DNA from: an uncultured Mycoplasmataceae bacterium
GTDB lineage: Bacteria > Bacillota_I > Bacilli_A > Mycoplasmatales > Hepatoplasmataceae
Direction: 5' to 3'
Length of the DNA: 32,503 bases
Assembly: GCA_947330515.1 (NCBI GenBank)
Contig: CAMZOE010000029.1
Location: forward strand, 1-32,503
Part shown: positions 1-12,583 of the stretch, piece after piece
Layout: the number at the start of each line of letters is the position of its first letter
Position numbering within the stretch: the first letter of the stretch is position 1
Program-made: the position numbers and the translations under genes
Notes under the pieces: generated by a model
The model's database searches: none
Seen by the model: only the letters and a program-made list of their open reading frames with translations
What the model was told of the DNA's origin: nothing

Positions 1-483
1 ATGACCAAATGAATCTTGTTTTATAGTATCAAAAATAGTTCCCATGCCATCTAAATTTAAATTATGAAAATATATTCCTTCTGTAAAATTTTTGGAAATA
101 ATAATTGGATCAAAAGCATATTTTACAGGTTTATTATAAAGTTTAAAATCTTTTCCATTAGCATTTTCACCAGTGATTTCAAGATTATAATTATTAATAG
201 AAATTAAATTTAAAGTATCTTTAGGTTTAAAATTACTAAAATCAATATCATTAGTAATGATTATTTTAGTATCATTTGTAACACCTTTATCATCTATTTT
301 TAATCAATCATCATAATTATTAACTTTGATTGTTCTAACTGTACCACTTGTAGTTTCATTAATGCTTGTTGTTTTTTCTTTTATGTTACCAATAATATTT
401 TTTTCATTACCTAAAAAATTACTACTTATTAAAGTAAGTGTAGTAGTTAATAATAATGGAAAAAAAATAATTCTCTTTTTCAT
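1..483 (-). CDS. Secreted or surface protein, N-terminal part (partial)
   Basis: The frame is open from an ATG at 481-483 to the window edge (161 codons), so the C-terminus is missing. The protein starts MKKRIIFFPLLLTTTLTLI, a short basic stretch and a hydrophobic core that reads as a signal peptide or signal anchor; no lipobox cysteine is seen. The rest is polar and rich in Asn, Asp and Ile, with segments such as NDTKIIITNDIDFSNFKP and FHNLNLDGMG that recall beta-helix surface proteins. That fold suggestion is inference only. One TGA is read as Trp (YDDWLK). It lies downstream of another surface-protein gene on the same strand, but a terminator at 720-745 and a possible promoter near 576-581 make it a separate unit. 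No function can be assigned. Confidence 0.75.
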
Positions 484-575
484 ATTTTGTTTTCTTTCTT
501 AATTAAATATCCAGTTAATTTGTAAAGCAAACTACATAAAAAATAGTTTAAAACATTGCTAAATAACTTATATTA

Positions 576-581
576 ATTATA
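576..581 (-). promoter_or_regulatory. Possible -10 box for the partial surface-protein gene
   Basis: The minus strand reads TATAAT here, about 90 bases before the ATG at 483. No clear -35 is seen. The rest of 484-719 is AT-rich and I see no gene in it. Confidence 0.35.
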
Positions 582-719
582 TCATTTTGAATAACGAAAT
601 TAAGAGTTAAAAGATTAAAAATTTAATACAAAATATGTTTTTTATCAATAACTTTTTAATAATTACTAAAGCACTTTTAAAACTAATTTAAAAACACAAA
701 ATTGTCTAATAAGATAAAA

Positions 720-745
720 AAATAAGGTAATAAATTACCTTATTT
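720..745 (-). terminator. Rho-independent terminator, bidirectional shape
   Basis: An 11-bp perfect stem (AAATAAGGTAA / TTACCTTATTT) with loop TAAA is flanked by A and T runs on both sides. It lies just past the stop codon of the surface-protein gene ending at 780, so it most likely ends that transcript. Confidence 0.75.
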
Positions 746-779
746 TTTTCTATATAAAAGATTAATTTTTTAAAATAGA

Positions 780-2390
780 TTAATAATAATCAATTTCTTG
801 ATTTCTTTTATTTCTTTTCATTAATAAAACTAGTAAAACTATTAAAGCTAATAAAATTACAGCAACAGTAGCTGAAATAGCAATAATTACACCTGTTGAA
901 AGAGAATTACCACCTTTAAGATTTATTTTGTCATTAGCTTTAATTGAACCTTGACTACCAATGGCTCTTAAATTTAAACCATCATATTTATCTAAATTAA
1001 GATGACTAGTAATTTTTCCATTAGAAACAACGTCTGATTCCATTGCTAAGATTTTACCTCTATTATCTAAAACTTGAATAATAACTGTTTCATTTGTTTT
1101 ATTAGTATTATCATTATTTACTAAATCATATTTAATATTTAAATTATTTCTTTTTACACTAGCTTTTTTAGTTGTAATAGAAAAAATATTAGAATTTTCT
1201 ACTAAAAAAATTTCAAATGTAGGAATATCTGATGAATCATAAACTGTTGTATCTTCTAAATATGTTGCTTGGATTGTTCACCCAACATATGTAGTTGCTT
1301 CTAATTCGAAAACAGTAATACTTCCTCAAAGATAAGCATCTATTCCAGAAGCTTGAACAACATTATCTTGATCTAAAATTTCTATTTGTATTTTAGTTTC
1401 ATCAATATTAGAATCTAAATGATAATTAATTACTGCATTTTGATTACTTGATTCCACTGAATCAACAACTAAATTATTAATTTCTGGTGTTATCGGTGTT
1501 GGAGCATTATCAATTTCAAAAGTAGGGATATCAACTGTTTTAACATTAACAGTATCATTAATATCAAAAGCTTTTAATGTTCAACCACTATGAGTTCCAT
1601 AAGGAATTTCATTAGATTGAATACTTCCATCTAAAACTTGTGCAATTCCCATATCTGTAACTGTTTTAGTTTCATCGATAACTTGAATTTCGATTTCACT
1701 AAGTGGAAGAGAAGAATCTACTTGTAAATCATAAAAGAATGTAGCACTTTGTCCTTCAATTGTTGTATTTATTACACTAAAGTTTATAAATGGTGTTGGA
1801 GCAGGAGGGATTGGTGGAGTTGGAGTGTCATCTGAAACTTCAAAATCCGGAATATTTGCTGTTGTTGATAAAACAACGTCGTCATGATCATGATTGCGGT
1901 TATCACAATCATGATCGTGATCATCATCGTCGTCATGATGATGATCGATATCTTCATTAGAAACAGTTAATGTTCAACCGGAATATACAATTCCTGCATC
2001 AAAAGTATTATAAGGATCATTTACTTCTCCAACTTGAAGAACTCCTTGAGATAAATCTTTAACTGAATTATCATTTAATGATTCACCATTTTCATCTTTA
2101 ACAGTAAAATTTCAATGTTTATATTTTACATTTGTATCTATACTATAATGAATAGTAATCATTTCTGTTCCAGAAACAACATCATTAATAGTAATGCTAT
2201 TCATAAATTTATCATGATGATCGTCATCGTGATCATCGTCATCATCATGATGATGATCTTTAACTAGATTAACGTTAGTATCGTTAATATTTTGATTTAA
2301 TGATGGTAAGGTACTTATAGAAGTGTTCATAAAAAGAGAACCTGTAATGGCACCTATACTACCAACAATAAATAATATTTTGTTTTTCAT
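780..2390 (-). CDS. Surface membrane protein with His/Asp-rich tracts and repeated beta-sandwich-like domains
   Basis: This is a 536-residue protein when TGA is read as Trp. An N-terminal hydrophobic segment (residues about 3-21) looks like a signal peptide. A His/Asp tract follows at residues 45-60 (DHHHDDDDDHDDDHHD), then a domain of about 90 residues, a second tract at about 149-171 (HHHDDDDDHDHDCD, later HDHDD), a Pro-rich linker (PTPPIPPAPTP) and three further domains of about 90-100 residues. The first three domains share a GWTL/GWTI motif near their ends, suggesting duplicated Ig-like or fibronectin-like folds. A C-terminal membrane helix (GVIIAISATVAVILLALIVL) precedes a short basic tail, so the domains should face outside. 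Metal binding by the His/Asp tracts (Zn, Ni, Cu or Ca) is inference; no family was recognised. Confidence 0.88.
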
Positions 2391-2518
2391 ATTTAAACTT
2401 TCTTATTTTATTGTTTTGTATATCTGTATAACTATATACTTTCATTCTACCACTATTTTTTTATTTATATTAAAAATTTTTAATATAGTTTAAATTTAAT
2501 AACAAGATATATATATAA

Positions 2519-2548
2519 AAAAACCAACCATAAAAATGGTTGGTTTTT
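2519..2548 (-). terminator. Terminator after pyk
   Basis: A perfect stem AAAACCAACCA / TGGTTGGTTTT with loop TAAAAA is followed on the minus strand by a T run. It lies 30 bases past the pyk stop codon and closes the glycolytic transcript. Confidence 0.85.
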
Positions 2549-2577
2549 AAGAATTAAATTTGATTTAAATAAAGTTT

Positions 2578-3984
2578 TTAAACTTTGATTAATTTGTATT
2601 CTTTTGCTGTTGCAACAATAATTTTACCTTTAATACCAAGTTCTTTTGCAATTGCTTTAATTGCATCTTTATCTTCATAAAGATTTTTTAATGATTTTAC
2701 TTGTTTTGCATAAACTCCATATCAAATTCCAAAATGTGTTGTTAAACGTTTATTGTCTACAAGTCCAATAATAGTTGCTTTAGGTCTAAATTGTGAAAGT
2801 GCTTTAATTAATCTTCCTTTTGTTGAAAGAGCGAAGATATAATTAACGTTTTCTTCTAGAGCAAGTTTTGCTACTGCATATGAAGTTTCAGCATTAGCAG
2901 ATTTCACATAAGTATATGCTTGTTCATAAGCAGTTTGAAATTCAAAGTTTTTTTCTGCTTCTTTATTGATTGTTGCCATTACTTCGACAGCATCAGTTGG
3001 AAAATTACCTGAAGCTGATTCTCCAGAAAGCATAGTTGCATCTGTACCAGAAATTCCTGCATAATAAACATCAGTAACTTCTGCTCTTGTAGGTCTTGGA
3101 TTATCCATCATTGAATCTAACATTTGTGTAGCAACAATAATTGGTTTACCAAATGTTTTACATTTATTAATAATTAATTTTTCATAAAAAGGAACTTTTT
3201 CATAAGGAATTTCTACTCCTAAATCTCCTCTTGCAAGCATAATAGCATCAGAAGCTTCAATAATTTCATTTAAATTATCAATTGCTTGTAATGATTCTAT
3301 TTTTGAAATAATTTGAACGTCTTCTTTTCCTTTTTTAACTAAGATTTTACGAATTTGTTCAATATCTTTAGCATCTGAAACAAATGATGCAGCTATGTAA
3401 TCGATATCGTTGTCTAATCCTCATTCAATTGATTTACGATCTTTTGTAGAAATGAACGGAATTGTTAATTTTACTCCTGGAACATTAACTGCTTTATTAT
3501 TTGAAAGATAATGATTATTTTTAGAAATTACTGTTACTACTCCTGTTTCTGGATCAGATTTAAGAACTTCTAAAGTTAATTTTCCATCATCACAAAGAAT
3601 TTTTTGTCCTTTTGTAACGATATTTGGTAAATCTTTATAAGTAACTGAAAAAGCTTCACTTGTTCCAAGGATTTCTTCTTTTGTATAAATTTTAACTTTT
3701 TGTCCAAATTTGAATTCAGCTTTTTTATTTTCAAATTTATGAGTTCTTATTTCAGGACCTTTTGTATCTAAAAGAATTGAAATTGGTAAATCTAATTCTT
3801 TAGAAACCTTTCTTGCATTAGTAATACGTTTACCATGCTCTTCAAAATCCCCATGTGACATGTTTAAACGAATAGTGTTTACACCATTTTTAAACATTTC
3901 TGTCATCATCTCTTCAGTTTCAAATGTTGGACCAGTAGTTGCAACAATCTTTATATTTTTTTTGAATTGATTTTTAAAATTCAT
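2578..3984 (-). CDS. pyk: Pyruvate kinase
   Basis: The enzyme converts phosphoenolpyruvate and ADP to pyruvate and ATP, the last step of glycolysis and a main ATP source in a wall-less bacterium. The 468-residue product starts with KIVATTGPT and contains RLNMSHGDFEEH, LDTKGPEIR, the catalytic segment LARGDLGVEIPYEKVP, and TQMLDSMMDNPRPTRAEVTDV. It then has SGESASGNFP, where SGETA is more usual, a conservative change. Length fits the single-unit bacterial enzyme without the extra C-terminal domain of some Bacillus forms. The ATG follows an AAAGGGG Shine-Dalgarno sequence. It starts 17 bases after pfkA, so the two are co-transcribed, an arrangement common in Firmicutes and mollicutes. Two internal TGA codons are Trp. 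Confidence 0.97.
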
Positions 3985-4001
3985 TGTTTTTTCCCCTTTA
4001 T

Positions 4002-4970
4002 TTATTTACTTTCTTTGTAAATTTGAATTAACCCTTCTCTTGAAGGGTTTTTCATCTCCACTGCTTTAAGAATATCAAAAGATACTAGTTTTTCCTTGAT
4101 AATCCCAACTGCGAGAGAATATTTCCCTTCTTTTAAGAGTTTAATTGCATAATTTCCCATTCTTGAAGCGTAAACACGATCCATTGAAACAGGAACACCA
4201 CCACGTTGAAGGTGACCAAGAACACTTGATCTACTTTCAATACCAGTAGTAGCTTCAATTTTTTTAGCTAATTTTGCTACATCATATTGATGTTCAGTGA
4301 CTAACACAATAATTGATCGATCATTATGTTTTTCACGTCTAAGTTTAACTTGAGAAATAATTTCTTCTTCTTCAAGATATTTTTCTGGAACAGATAAAAC
4401 TTCTACTCCAGTAGCAATTGCGGCATTAATTGCTAAATCACCACAATATCTTCCCATAACTTCAACAACTATACATCTATTATGAGATTCTGCAGTATCA
4501 CGAATTTGTTCAATTGCATTAGTAATTGATTGTAATGCTGTAAAATATCCAATTGTATAATCAGAAGAAGCAATATCGTTATCTATTGTTCCTGGAAGAC
4601 CAATAGTTTTAATTCCCATTTTAGTTAATTTTGCCGCTCCCATATAAGAACCGTCTCCGCCAATAACAACTAAGGCTTCAATTTCTTTTTCTTTTAGGTT
4701 TTTAACAGCAATTTCTCTAACTTTTTCTTCTTTGAATTCTGGAAGTCTTGCTGAATAAATAAATGTTCCTCCACGAGAAATATTTTGTTTAATAGCTTTA
4801 AGATCACTAGGTTCAACTTTTTTAATTTCACCTTCAACAAGACCTTTAAAACCTCCATAAACAACATATGGAATCATATCATTAGAAAATGCTGAATTAA
4901 TTACTGCAATTACAGCGTTATTCATCCCTGGAGCATCTCCTCCAGATGTAAGTATTGCTACTTTTTTCAT
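4002..4970 (-). CDS. pfkA: ATP-dependent 6-phosphofructokinase
   Basis: This enzyme phosphorylates fructose 6-phosphate with ATP to fructose 1,6-bisphosphate, the committed step of glycolysis, in the cytosol. The product is 322 residues, the normal bacterial size. Visible motifs are the ATP-binding start LTSGGDAPGMNN, GGDGSYMGA, the catalytic loop GTIDNDI, the substrate-binding VEVMGRYCGDLA, and LGHLQRGGVP near the C-terminus. The start is supported by AAAGGAAAACA just before the ATG. It lies between eno and pyk on the same strand. A hairpin 26-60 bases upstream may change its level relative to eno. Confidence 0.98.
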   Translation of the reverse strand: MKKVAILTSGGDAPGMNNAVIAVINSAFSNDMIPYVVYGGFKGLVEGEIKKVEPSDLKAIKQNISRGGTFIYSARLPEFKEEKVREIAVKNLKEKEIEALVVIGGDGSYMGAAKLTKMGIKTIGLPGTIDNDIASSDYTIGYFTALQSITNAIEQIRDTAESHNRCIVVEVMGRYCGDLAINAAIATGVEVLSVPEKYLEEEEIISQVKLRREKHNDRSIIVLVTEHQYDVAKLAKKIEATTGIESRSSVLGHLQRGGVPVSMDRVYASRMGNYAIKLLKEGKYSLAVGIIKEKLVSFDILKAVEMKNPSREGLIQIYKESK

Positions 4971-4995
4971 TGTTTTCCTTTATTAGGATAAGCAA

Positions 4996-5029
4996 AAAGA
5001 AGAAAATGTGAACACACAAAATCTTCTTT
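4996..5029 (-). promoter_or_regulatory. Intercistronic hairpin between eno and pfkA
   Basis: The minus strand shows AAAGAAG and GTG pairing with CAC and CTTCTTT around a short loop, interrupted by an ATTTT/ATTTT internal bulge, and then a short T run. It could act as a partial terminator or an RNA processing and stability element. Which of these applies cannot be told from sequence. Confidence 0.4.
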
Positions 5030-5057
5030 ATACCAACCCCATCATCAATCGATGTAA

Positions 5058-6371
<1,314 letters not shown>

Positions 6372-6456
6372 CTATTTTTTTTAATATTTATGTTTTTCTA
6401 TTTATATTTTACACTATTGATATTAATTTTTATCAATCAAAAGTGATTTTTTATAA

Positions 6457-7971
6457 TTATTTAATTAATGGTTCTTCATCCATTTCTTCTGGTTGTTCAA
6501 GTTTCAATAACTTCAACATTGTTGGAGCAACATTAGCTAACTTAGCAATTTTTTCTCCAGTTAAAAATTCTTCTTTAATTTCTACATCATGAGAAGTAAT
6601 AATTAATGGTACAGGATTTAATGAATGTTTAGTCATTGGTTCACCTTTTTCATCAATCATTTCATCAGCGTTTCCATGATCAGCAATAACAATTAAAATT
6701 CCATCTAATTCTTTTACTACTTTATCGTAAATTCTTTGTAATGATTGATCAACTGTTTCAACAGATTTAATTGTTGCTTCCATTGAACCGGTATGACCAA
6801 CCATATCAGCATTAGCAAAATTAATAATTGCAGCATCAAAATCAGCAAAATTTTCTACTAATTTATCTGTTAATTCAATTGCAGACATTTCTGGTTGTAA
6901 ATCATAAGTTGCAACTTTTGGTGAATCTACTAAAATTTTTAATTGATTTTCCAAATCAATTTCAACCCCACCATCCATAAAGAAGGTAACATGAGGATAT
7001 TTTTCTGTTTCCGCTCCTCTAATTTGAGAAAGACCTGCTTTAGCAATAGTATCTCCTAATAAGTTTTCTAATTTTAAAAAAGGAAAAACTAAATCAACAT
7101 CAATCCCTGCATATGAAGTCATACTTGTAAAGTAAATATTTTCCAACTCAATTTCTGGATTAGAATCATAAAGTTTTGATTCTTTTAAAAGATAATGAGA
7201 AAGTTCTCTAGCACGATCAGGACGATAGTTAGCAAAAACTATTGCATCATTATCATTAATAAAGTTTTCTTTAGTTTTATCAAAAGCCGGAAGAATAAAT
7301 TCATCAAAAATACCTTCTTCATATTGTGCATCAATATATTCTTCAATGTTTTCATATGAAGGAGCAGTTTTATCAACAAGCACGTCATATGCTTTTTGAA
7401 TTCTTTCTCATCTTTTATCACGATCCATTGCATAAAATCTTCCTGCAATTGAAGAAAGTTCAATATCATTTTCTTTTAAGATTTGAATGTAAGTTTTAAT
7501 TGATTTTTGCCCTACATCTCTACCATCAGAAAATCCATGTAAATAAACTTTATCATATTGTTCTTTTAAAATTTTATAAAGTTCAATGATATGTTGAAGT
7601 TGAGAATGAACTCCACCATCAGAAATTAATCCTAAAAGATGAATTGCAGAATCATTTTCTTTTGCATGAGCAATAGCTTTATTTAATGATTCAGCTTCTT
7701 TTAAAGAATCTTCTTCAATTGCGTAATCAATTCTAGAAAGAGATTGTCTTACAATTCTTCCTGCACCTATGTTTAAATGACCAACTTCAGAATTTCCCAT
7801 TTGTCCTTTTGGTAAACCAACAAATTCTCCATCAGTTCTTAATTGTAGTTTTGGATAAGTTTTAATTAAATAATTTAAGGTTGGAGTATTTGCTAAACTA
7901 ACAGCATTTTTAGATGATGCTTTTGCAAGTCCAATTCCATCCATAATTATTAAAGCAACTGGTTTTTTCAT
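6457..7971 (-). CDS. gpmI: 2,3-bisphosphoglycerate-independent phosphoglycerate mutase
   Basis: The enzyme interconverts 3- and 2-phosphoglycerate through a phosphoserine, using two Mn2+ ions. The product is 504 residues, typical of the iPGM class of the alkaline phosphatase superfamily. The nucleophile serine is S61 in GQMGNSEVGHLNIGAGR; other motifs are DGIGLA at the N-terminus, FSDGRDVGQKS (the family more often has DGRDT), NYRPDRARE, ADMVGHTG and ADHGNADEM. A GGA-rich Shine-Dalgarno sequence precedes the ATG. Two TGA codons are Trp, including KRWERIQ near residue 190. It lies between the unknown 182-residue gene and eno, in the same transcript direction. Confidence 0.97.
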
Positions 7972-8007
7972 TTTTTTTCCTTATTTTTTATTATATTATT
8001 CATTAAA

Positions 8008-8556
8008 TTATTCATCAAAAAACGTAATATGAAAACCATGAAAAACAAATCTTTTTAATGATTGTACTAATTCATCGAAATCACATAATTCAATTCTTTC
8101 AAAATTTAAACTAACAAAAACTGAAATATTTTGAGCAGCAATTTTTGTTTGTTTGTTGACAACTAGATTATCTTCTTTAATTAATAAATTAAGATTTTTT
8201 GATGTTAAAAGATCATCTTTCAAAATAATTCAAATTTTATCATCTGAATTAATATATGTTAAATCTAACATTTGTTGAAAAAAACCTTCATTCTTAACAA
8301 AAAAAACTTTTGTGTTTAAATATTTTAGTAAATAAAAATCAAAACTTTCTGTTGATTCTATAAACTTAAAAAGATTTCTTCTTAATCCACCTAAATTTAA
8401 ATCAGGAGTTTCTTCACCAAAATCCTCTTGTAAAAATTTATATTTTAGTTGATTCCTTGTATTGTAAAAAAAATCTTGATTTTTTTCTCTTAGTTCATCT
8501 AATGTTTGTTGATCAAAATTCCTTAAATCGATTAATAATTGCTTATATCTATACAT
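8008..8556 (-). CDS. Unknown 182-residue protein inside the glycolytic cluster
   Basis: The frame runs unbroken from ATG to TAA if the single TGA at 8230-8232 is Trp. The product starts MYRYKQLLIDLRNFDQQTL and is soluble-looking, rich in Leu, Phe, Asn, Asp and Lys, with no membrane segment or signal peptide. It ends RFVFHGFHITFFDE. I recognise no domain. It sits 47 bases after tpiA and 36 bases before gpmI on the same strand, so it is almost certainly co-transcribed with glycolytic enzymes. That position suggests, without proving, a role tied to carbon flux or to the enzymes themselves. It may instead be a lineage-specific gene carried in the operon. Confidence 0.82.
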
Positions 8557-8565
8557 AAATTTTAT

Positions 8566-8596
8566 AAAAAAAAGTCCCTTTTAAGCACTTTTTATT
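8566..8596 (-). promoter_or_regulatory. Weak hairpin between tpiA and the unknown gene
   Basis: On the minus strand AAAAAGT pairs with ACTTTTT around a 12-17 base loop and runs into a stretch of T. The stem is short and A/T-rich, so it is at most a leaky attenuator inside the operon. Confidence 0.25.
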
Positions 8597-8603
8597 TCCC
8601 TCT

Positions 8604-9392
8604 TTATTTTTGTTTATCAAAAGTAATTAATTTAGCAAATGATTTTGCATCAAGTGATGCTCCACCAACTAATGCACCATCGATATCTTTTTGCCCCATT
8701 AATTCTTTAACGTTTTCCGGTTTTACTGAACCACCATATTGAATAATAACTTTATCAGCAATATCACTATTAAATAATTCAGCAACTACTGTTCTTGCAA
8801 AAGCAACTGCTTTTTGCGCTTGTTCAGGAGAAGCAGTTTTTCCAGTTCCAATTGCTCAAATCGGTTCGTAAGCAAGAACAATTTTTTCCATTTCATTTTC
8901 TTTAACACTTTTTAGTGATGAAGTTAATTGATTTTTAATAACTGTTTCTGTTTTATTAGCATCAAATTCTGATTCAGTTTCACCAAAAGCAAGAACTGGA
9001 GTCATTTGTGTTTTTAAAGCTGCTAATAATTTTTTATTAACAATTTCATCTGTTTCATTAAAAAGTTGTCTTCTTTCTGAATGACCAATAATAAGATATT
9101 CTAATCCCAATTGATCTAACATATCTAAAGATATTTCACCAGTAAAGGCACCTTTTTCTTCGTAATGAAAGTTTTGTGCTGCTAAAGGTAAATAAAATGC
9201 TTCTTTACCTTCTTCATGAGAATGACCAATCATAAATGGTAATGCTACAAATGGAGCTGCAATAGCAAAGTCAACATCTTTAGCGATTTTTTCATTTTTT
9301 AATTCGTCTTCTAAATCATGTAAAAATTGATGAGCTTCCATTGGCCCATTATTCATTTTTCAATTTCCAATAATTAATTTTCTTCTACTCAT
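8604..9392 (-). CDS. tpiA: Triosephosphate isomerase
   Basis: It interconverts dihydroxyacetone phosphate and glyceraldehyde 3-phosphate. The product is 262 residues, within the family range. The start ATG at 9390-9392 gives [18 protein letters not shown], which restores the catalytic lysine motif GNWKMN; its W is a TGA codon, so a standard-code reading would start wrongly 36 bases later. The electrophile histidine is in IGHSERR, the catalytic glutamate in AYEPIWAIGTG (W again TGA), and the phosphate-binding loop is YGGSVKPEN with a later GALVGGAS. The start is preceded by AATAAAGGAATAG. It follows pgk by 22 bases, so the two are in one transcript. Confidence 0.98.
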
Positions 9393-9414
9393 TTTCTATT
9401 CCTTTATTCTTAAA

Positions 9415-10626
9415 CTAATTTTTTTCTTCAGTTGTTTCGAAAATTTTAATTCCCGGTAATACTTTACCTTCAATATATTCAAGTGATGCTCCACCACCAG
9501 TAGCAACGTGACTAAATTCTTTAGCAAGTCCCATTGAAACAACAGCAGCAACACTATCTCCACCACCAACAATAGAAATAACATCATCTTTTTCAGCAAT
9601 TGTCATTGCAATTTCATTTGTTCCTTTGGAGAAGTTAGAAAATTCAGTAACTCCAAATGGTCCATTTCATAAAATTGTTTTAGCATTTTCAAGTTCATTT
9701 TTAATTAACTCAATTGATTTTGGTCCAATATCTAATCCCATATTTCCTTCAGGAACTTCATCTCCGTATTCAGGAACATTATCAGCAAATTCTGTTGTGT
9801 ATGCAGAATCAACTGCAACAATTAATTTATCTTTATATGTTGATAGTAATGCTTTTGCTAATTCAACTTTGTCTTCTTCAACTAAAGAGTTTCCAATTGA
9901 AAGACCTTGTGCTTTATGGAAAGTATATGCCATTCCTCCACCAATAATAACTTTATCTGCTTTTTCTAAAAGAGATTTAATAACATCAATTTTATCTGAA
10001 ACTTTTGCTCCACCAACTAATGCAACAAAAGGTGATTCAGGAGTTTTAACAGCTTTATCCAAGAAATTAATTTCTTTTTCCATTAATAACCCAATTGCTT
10101 TGTTTTCCATTTTAGAAGCAATCCCAACATTTGAAGCATGCGATCTATGTGCAGTTCCAAAAGCATCATTAACAAAAACATCTCCTAGTTTTGATCAATA
10201 TGTTGCAAGTTCATCGTTATTTTTTGATTCATAATTAACTTGTTTACCATCAACAAAATCTTGAAATCTAGTGTTTTCTAACATTAGAATTTCTCCAGGT
10301 TTTAAAATTCTTATTGCTTTTTCAACTAATTCTCCACGATTTTTAGGAACAAAAATAATTTTATATCCAGTAATTTCTGCAAGTTTTTTTGCAACTGGTT
10401 TTAATGATTTTGTTTTTTTATCTTCTTCAGAAGTGATTCTTCCTAAGTGAGAAAATAAAATTATTTTTGCTTTAGCTTCTCTTAAGTATTCAATTGTAGG
10501 AAGCGCTCCTTTAATTCTTGTAATATCTGTGATTTCACCTTTATCATTAAAAGGCACATTAAAGTCTACTCTTGTTAATACAATCTTATCTTCAAGATTT
10601 TTTAACGATTTTAAATTTTTTATCAT
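9415..10626 (-). CDS. pgk: Phosphoglycerate kinase
   Basis: It transfers the acyl phosphate of 1,3-bisphosphoglycerate to ADP, making ATP and 3-phosphoglycerate. The product is 403 residues, about the family norm. Motifs include [56 protein letters not shown] and the C-terminal GGGDSVAAV. The frame ends with TAG. AAAGGA precedes the ATG. It is separated from gap by a strong terminator (10735-10764) and has its own TATAAT-like -10, so it probably begins the transcript that continues through tpiA to pyk. Confidence 0.97.
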
Positions 10627-10701
10627 ATGAATAAATTTTCCTTTACTGTAAATTTAATATTCTTTTTTTCATATTAATTTAACTATATTTTAATTAATTT
10701 A

Positions 10702-10707
10702 ATTATA
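10702..10707 (-). promoter_or_regulatory. Possible -10 box for the pgk-to-pyk transcript
   Basis: The minus strand reads TATAAT about 76 bases before the pgk ATG, just downstream of the gap terminator. The surroundings are very A/T-rich, so chance matches are likely and no -35 is convincing. Confidence 0.35.
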
Positions 10708-10734
10708 TTTTAATACATTTATAGAAATTAATTT

Positions 10735-10764
10735 AAAAAAAGGAGTTTTACAACTCCTTTTTTT
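10735..10764 (-). terminator. Terminator after gap
   Basis: A perfect stem AAAAAAAGGAGTT / AACTCCTTTTTTT with a four-base loop lies 19 bases past the gap stop codon. The T run on the minus strand makes it a textbook intrinsic terminator. It would uncouple gap from pgk, or reduce read-through into it. Confidence 0.88.
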
Positions 10765-10782
10765 AAATTTTCAATTAATCTT

Positions 10783-11787
<1,005 letters not shown>

Positions 11788-11845
11788 GTATGTTATACCT
11801 TTCTTTTGCTAATTTATATATATTAATATTTATATATTTATTATT

Positions 11846-11851
11846 ATTATA
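11846..11851 (-). promoter_or_regulatory. Possible -10 box for gap
   Basis: TATAAT on the minus strand, about 59 bases before the gap ATG, lies within an A/T-rich stretch with many TATATA/AATATT elements. A regulator operator could hide there, but the base composition makes palindromes cheap and I do not call one. Confidence 0.4.
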
Positions 11852-11876
11852 AACCACTATTTATCTTTTTAAATAG

Positions 11877-12563
11877 TTAAATTAAAACTTCGAAATTTTT
11901 TGGAAAAAATCTTACCATTTTAATCTTATTTATTATCCCTTCTTTAGAAAACGAATATTCGTAAACAACAGGAATTTCTGTAATTTGATTTAATTGATTT
12001 TTATCAAAATTAAAAACTCTTTCATCGTTTTTAATAATTAATTCAAGAGTAACAATTTTAATTGTCTTAATTGATTCATCTTCTTCAAATGCTTTAGCTA
12101 TTTTTTCAAAATCTCTATAGATGTTAAAATCAATTGGTTTTTTTTCTTGATAATATCAATTTATTGAATATTGCTTTACTTCATCTTCTTTAAAGAATAA
12201 TTCAATAAAAGGACTTCAATTATTGATATTTTGTTTTGTTAAGTCAATAGAATGACTTTTATCCTTTATCAAATAATTTGGTATTTTTACATTTGTAGGA
12301 AAAATTTGTTTTTCATATTTTTTTGGTTCTTTAGAACTTCCTAAATAAAAATCACAAAAAGGTGAAACAATAAATCCTTTTCCAGGAATTGAATAAATTA
12401 AATTCATTATTTTTAATTCTTGAAAAACTCTTCTTACTGTCATTTTAGAAATTTTAAATTTTTCCCCTAATTCTTTTTCAGTGGGAAGGCGTCCATTTTC
12501 AAATTCATTGTTTTGAATTTTTTCTATTAATCACTTTTGAACGTCTATATATTTTTGCTTCAT
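11877..12563 (-). CDS. GntR-family transcriptional regulator
   Basis: The product is 228 residues. Residues about 5-75 form a GntR winged helix: YIDVQKWLIEKIQ, then GRLPTEKELGEKF, then the recognition helix KISKMTVRRVFQEL, and a wing ending SIPGKGFIV. The C-terminal part (about residues 80-228) has alternating beta-strand-like stretches such as KTIKIVTLELI and EIPVVYEYSF, which fits a UTRA/HutC-type effector domain; that assignment is inference. There is no clear Shine-Dalgarno sequence, but it starts 20 bases after the stop of the upstream membrane-protein gene, suggesting translational coupling. It lies directly before gap, so it may sense a sugar phosphate and control glycolytic genes or its partner membrane protein. 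Confidence 0.88.
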
Positions 12564-12583
12564 AACTTAAAATAATTCTATTT

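Noticed and set aside
9626-10234. Plus-strand 202-codon open frame opposite pgk
   Set aside because: It is antisense to a complete, well-conserved pgk and is Ser/Pro-rich, as expected from reversing Glu/Gly/Leu codons; no start signal.
11800-11876. A TATATA/AATATT palindrome as the GntR operator before gap
   Set aside because: The stretch is nearly all A and T, so such symmetry is expected by chance; no GntR-type half-sites with conserved G/C are visible.
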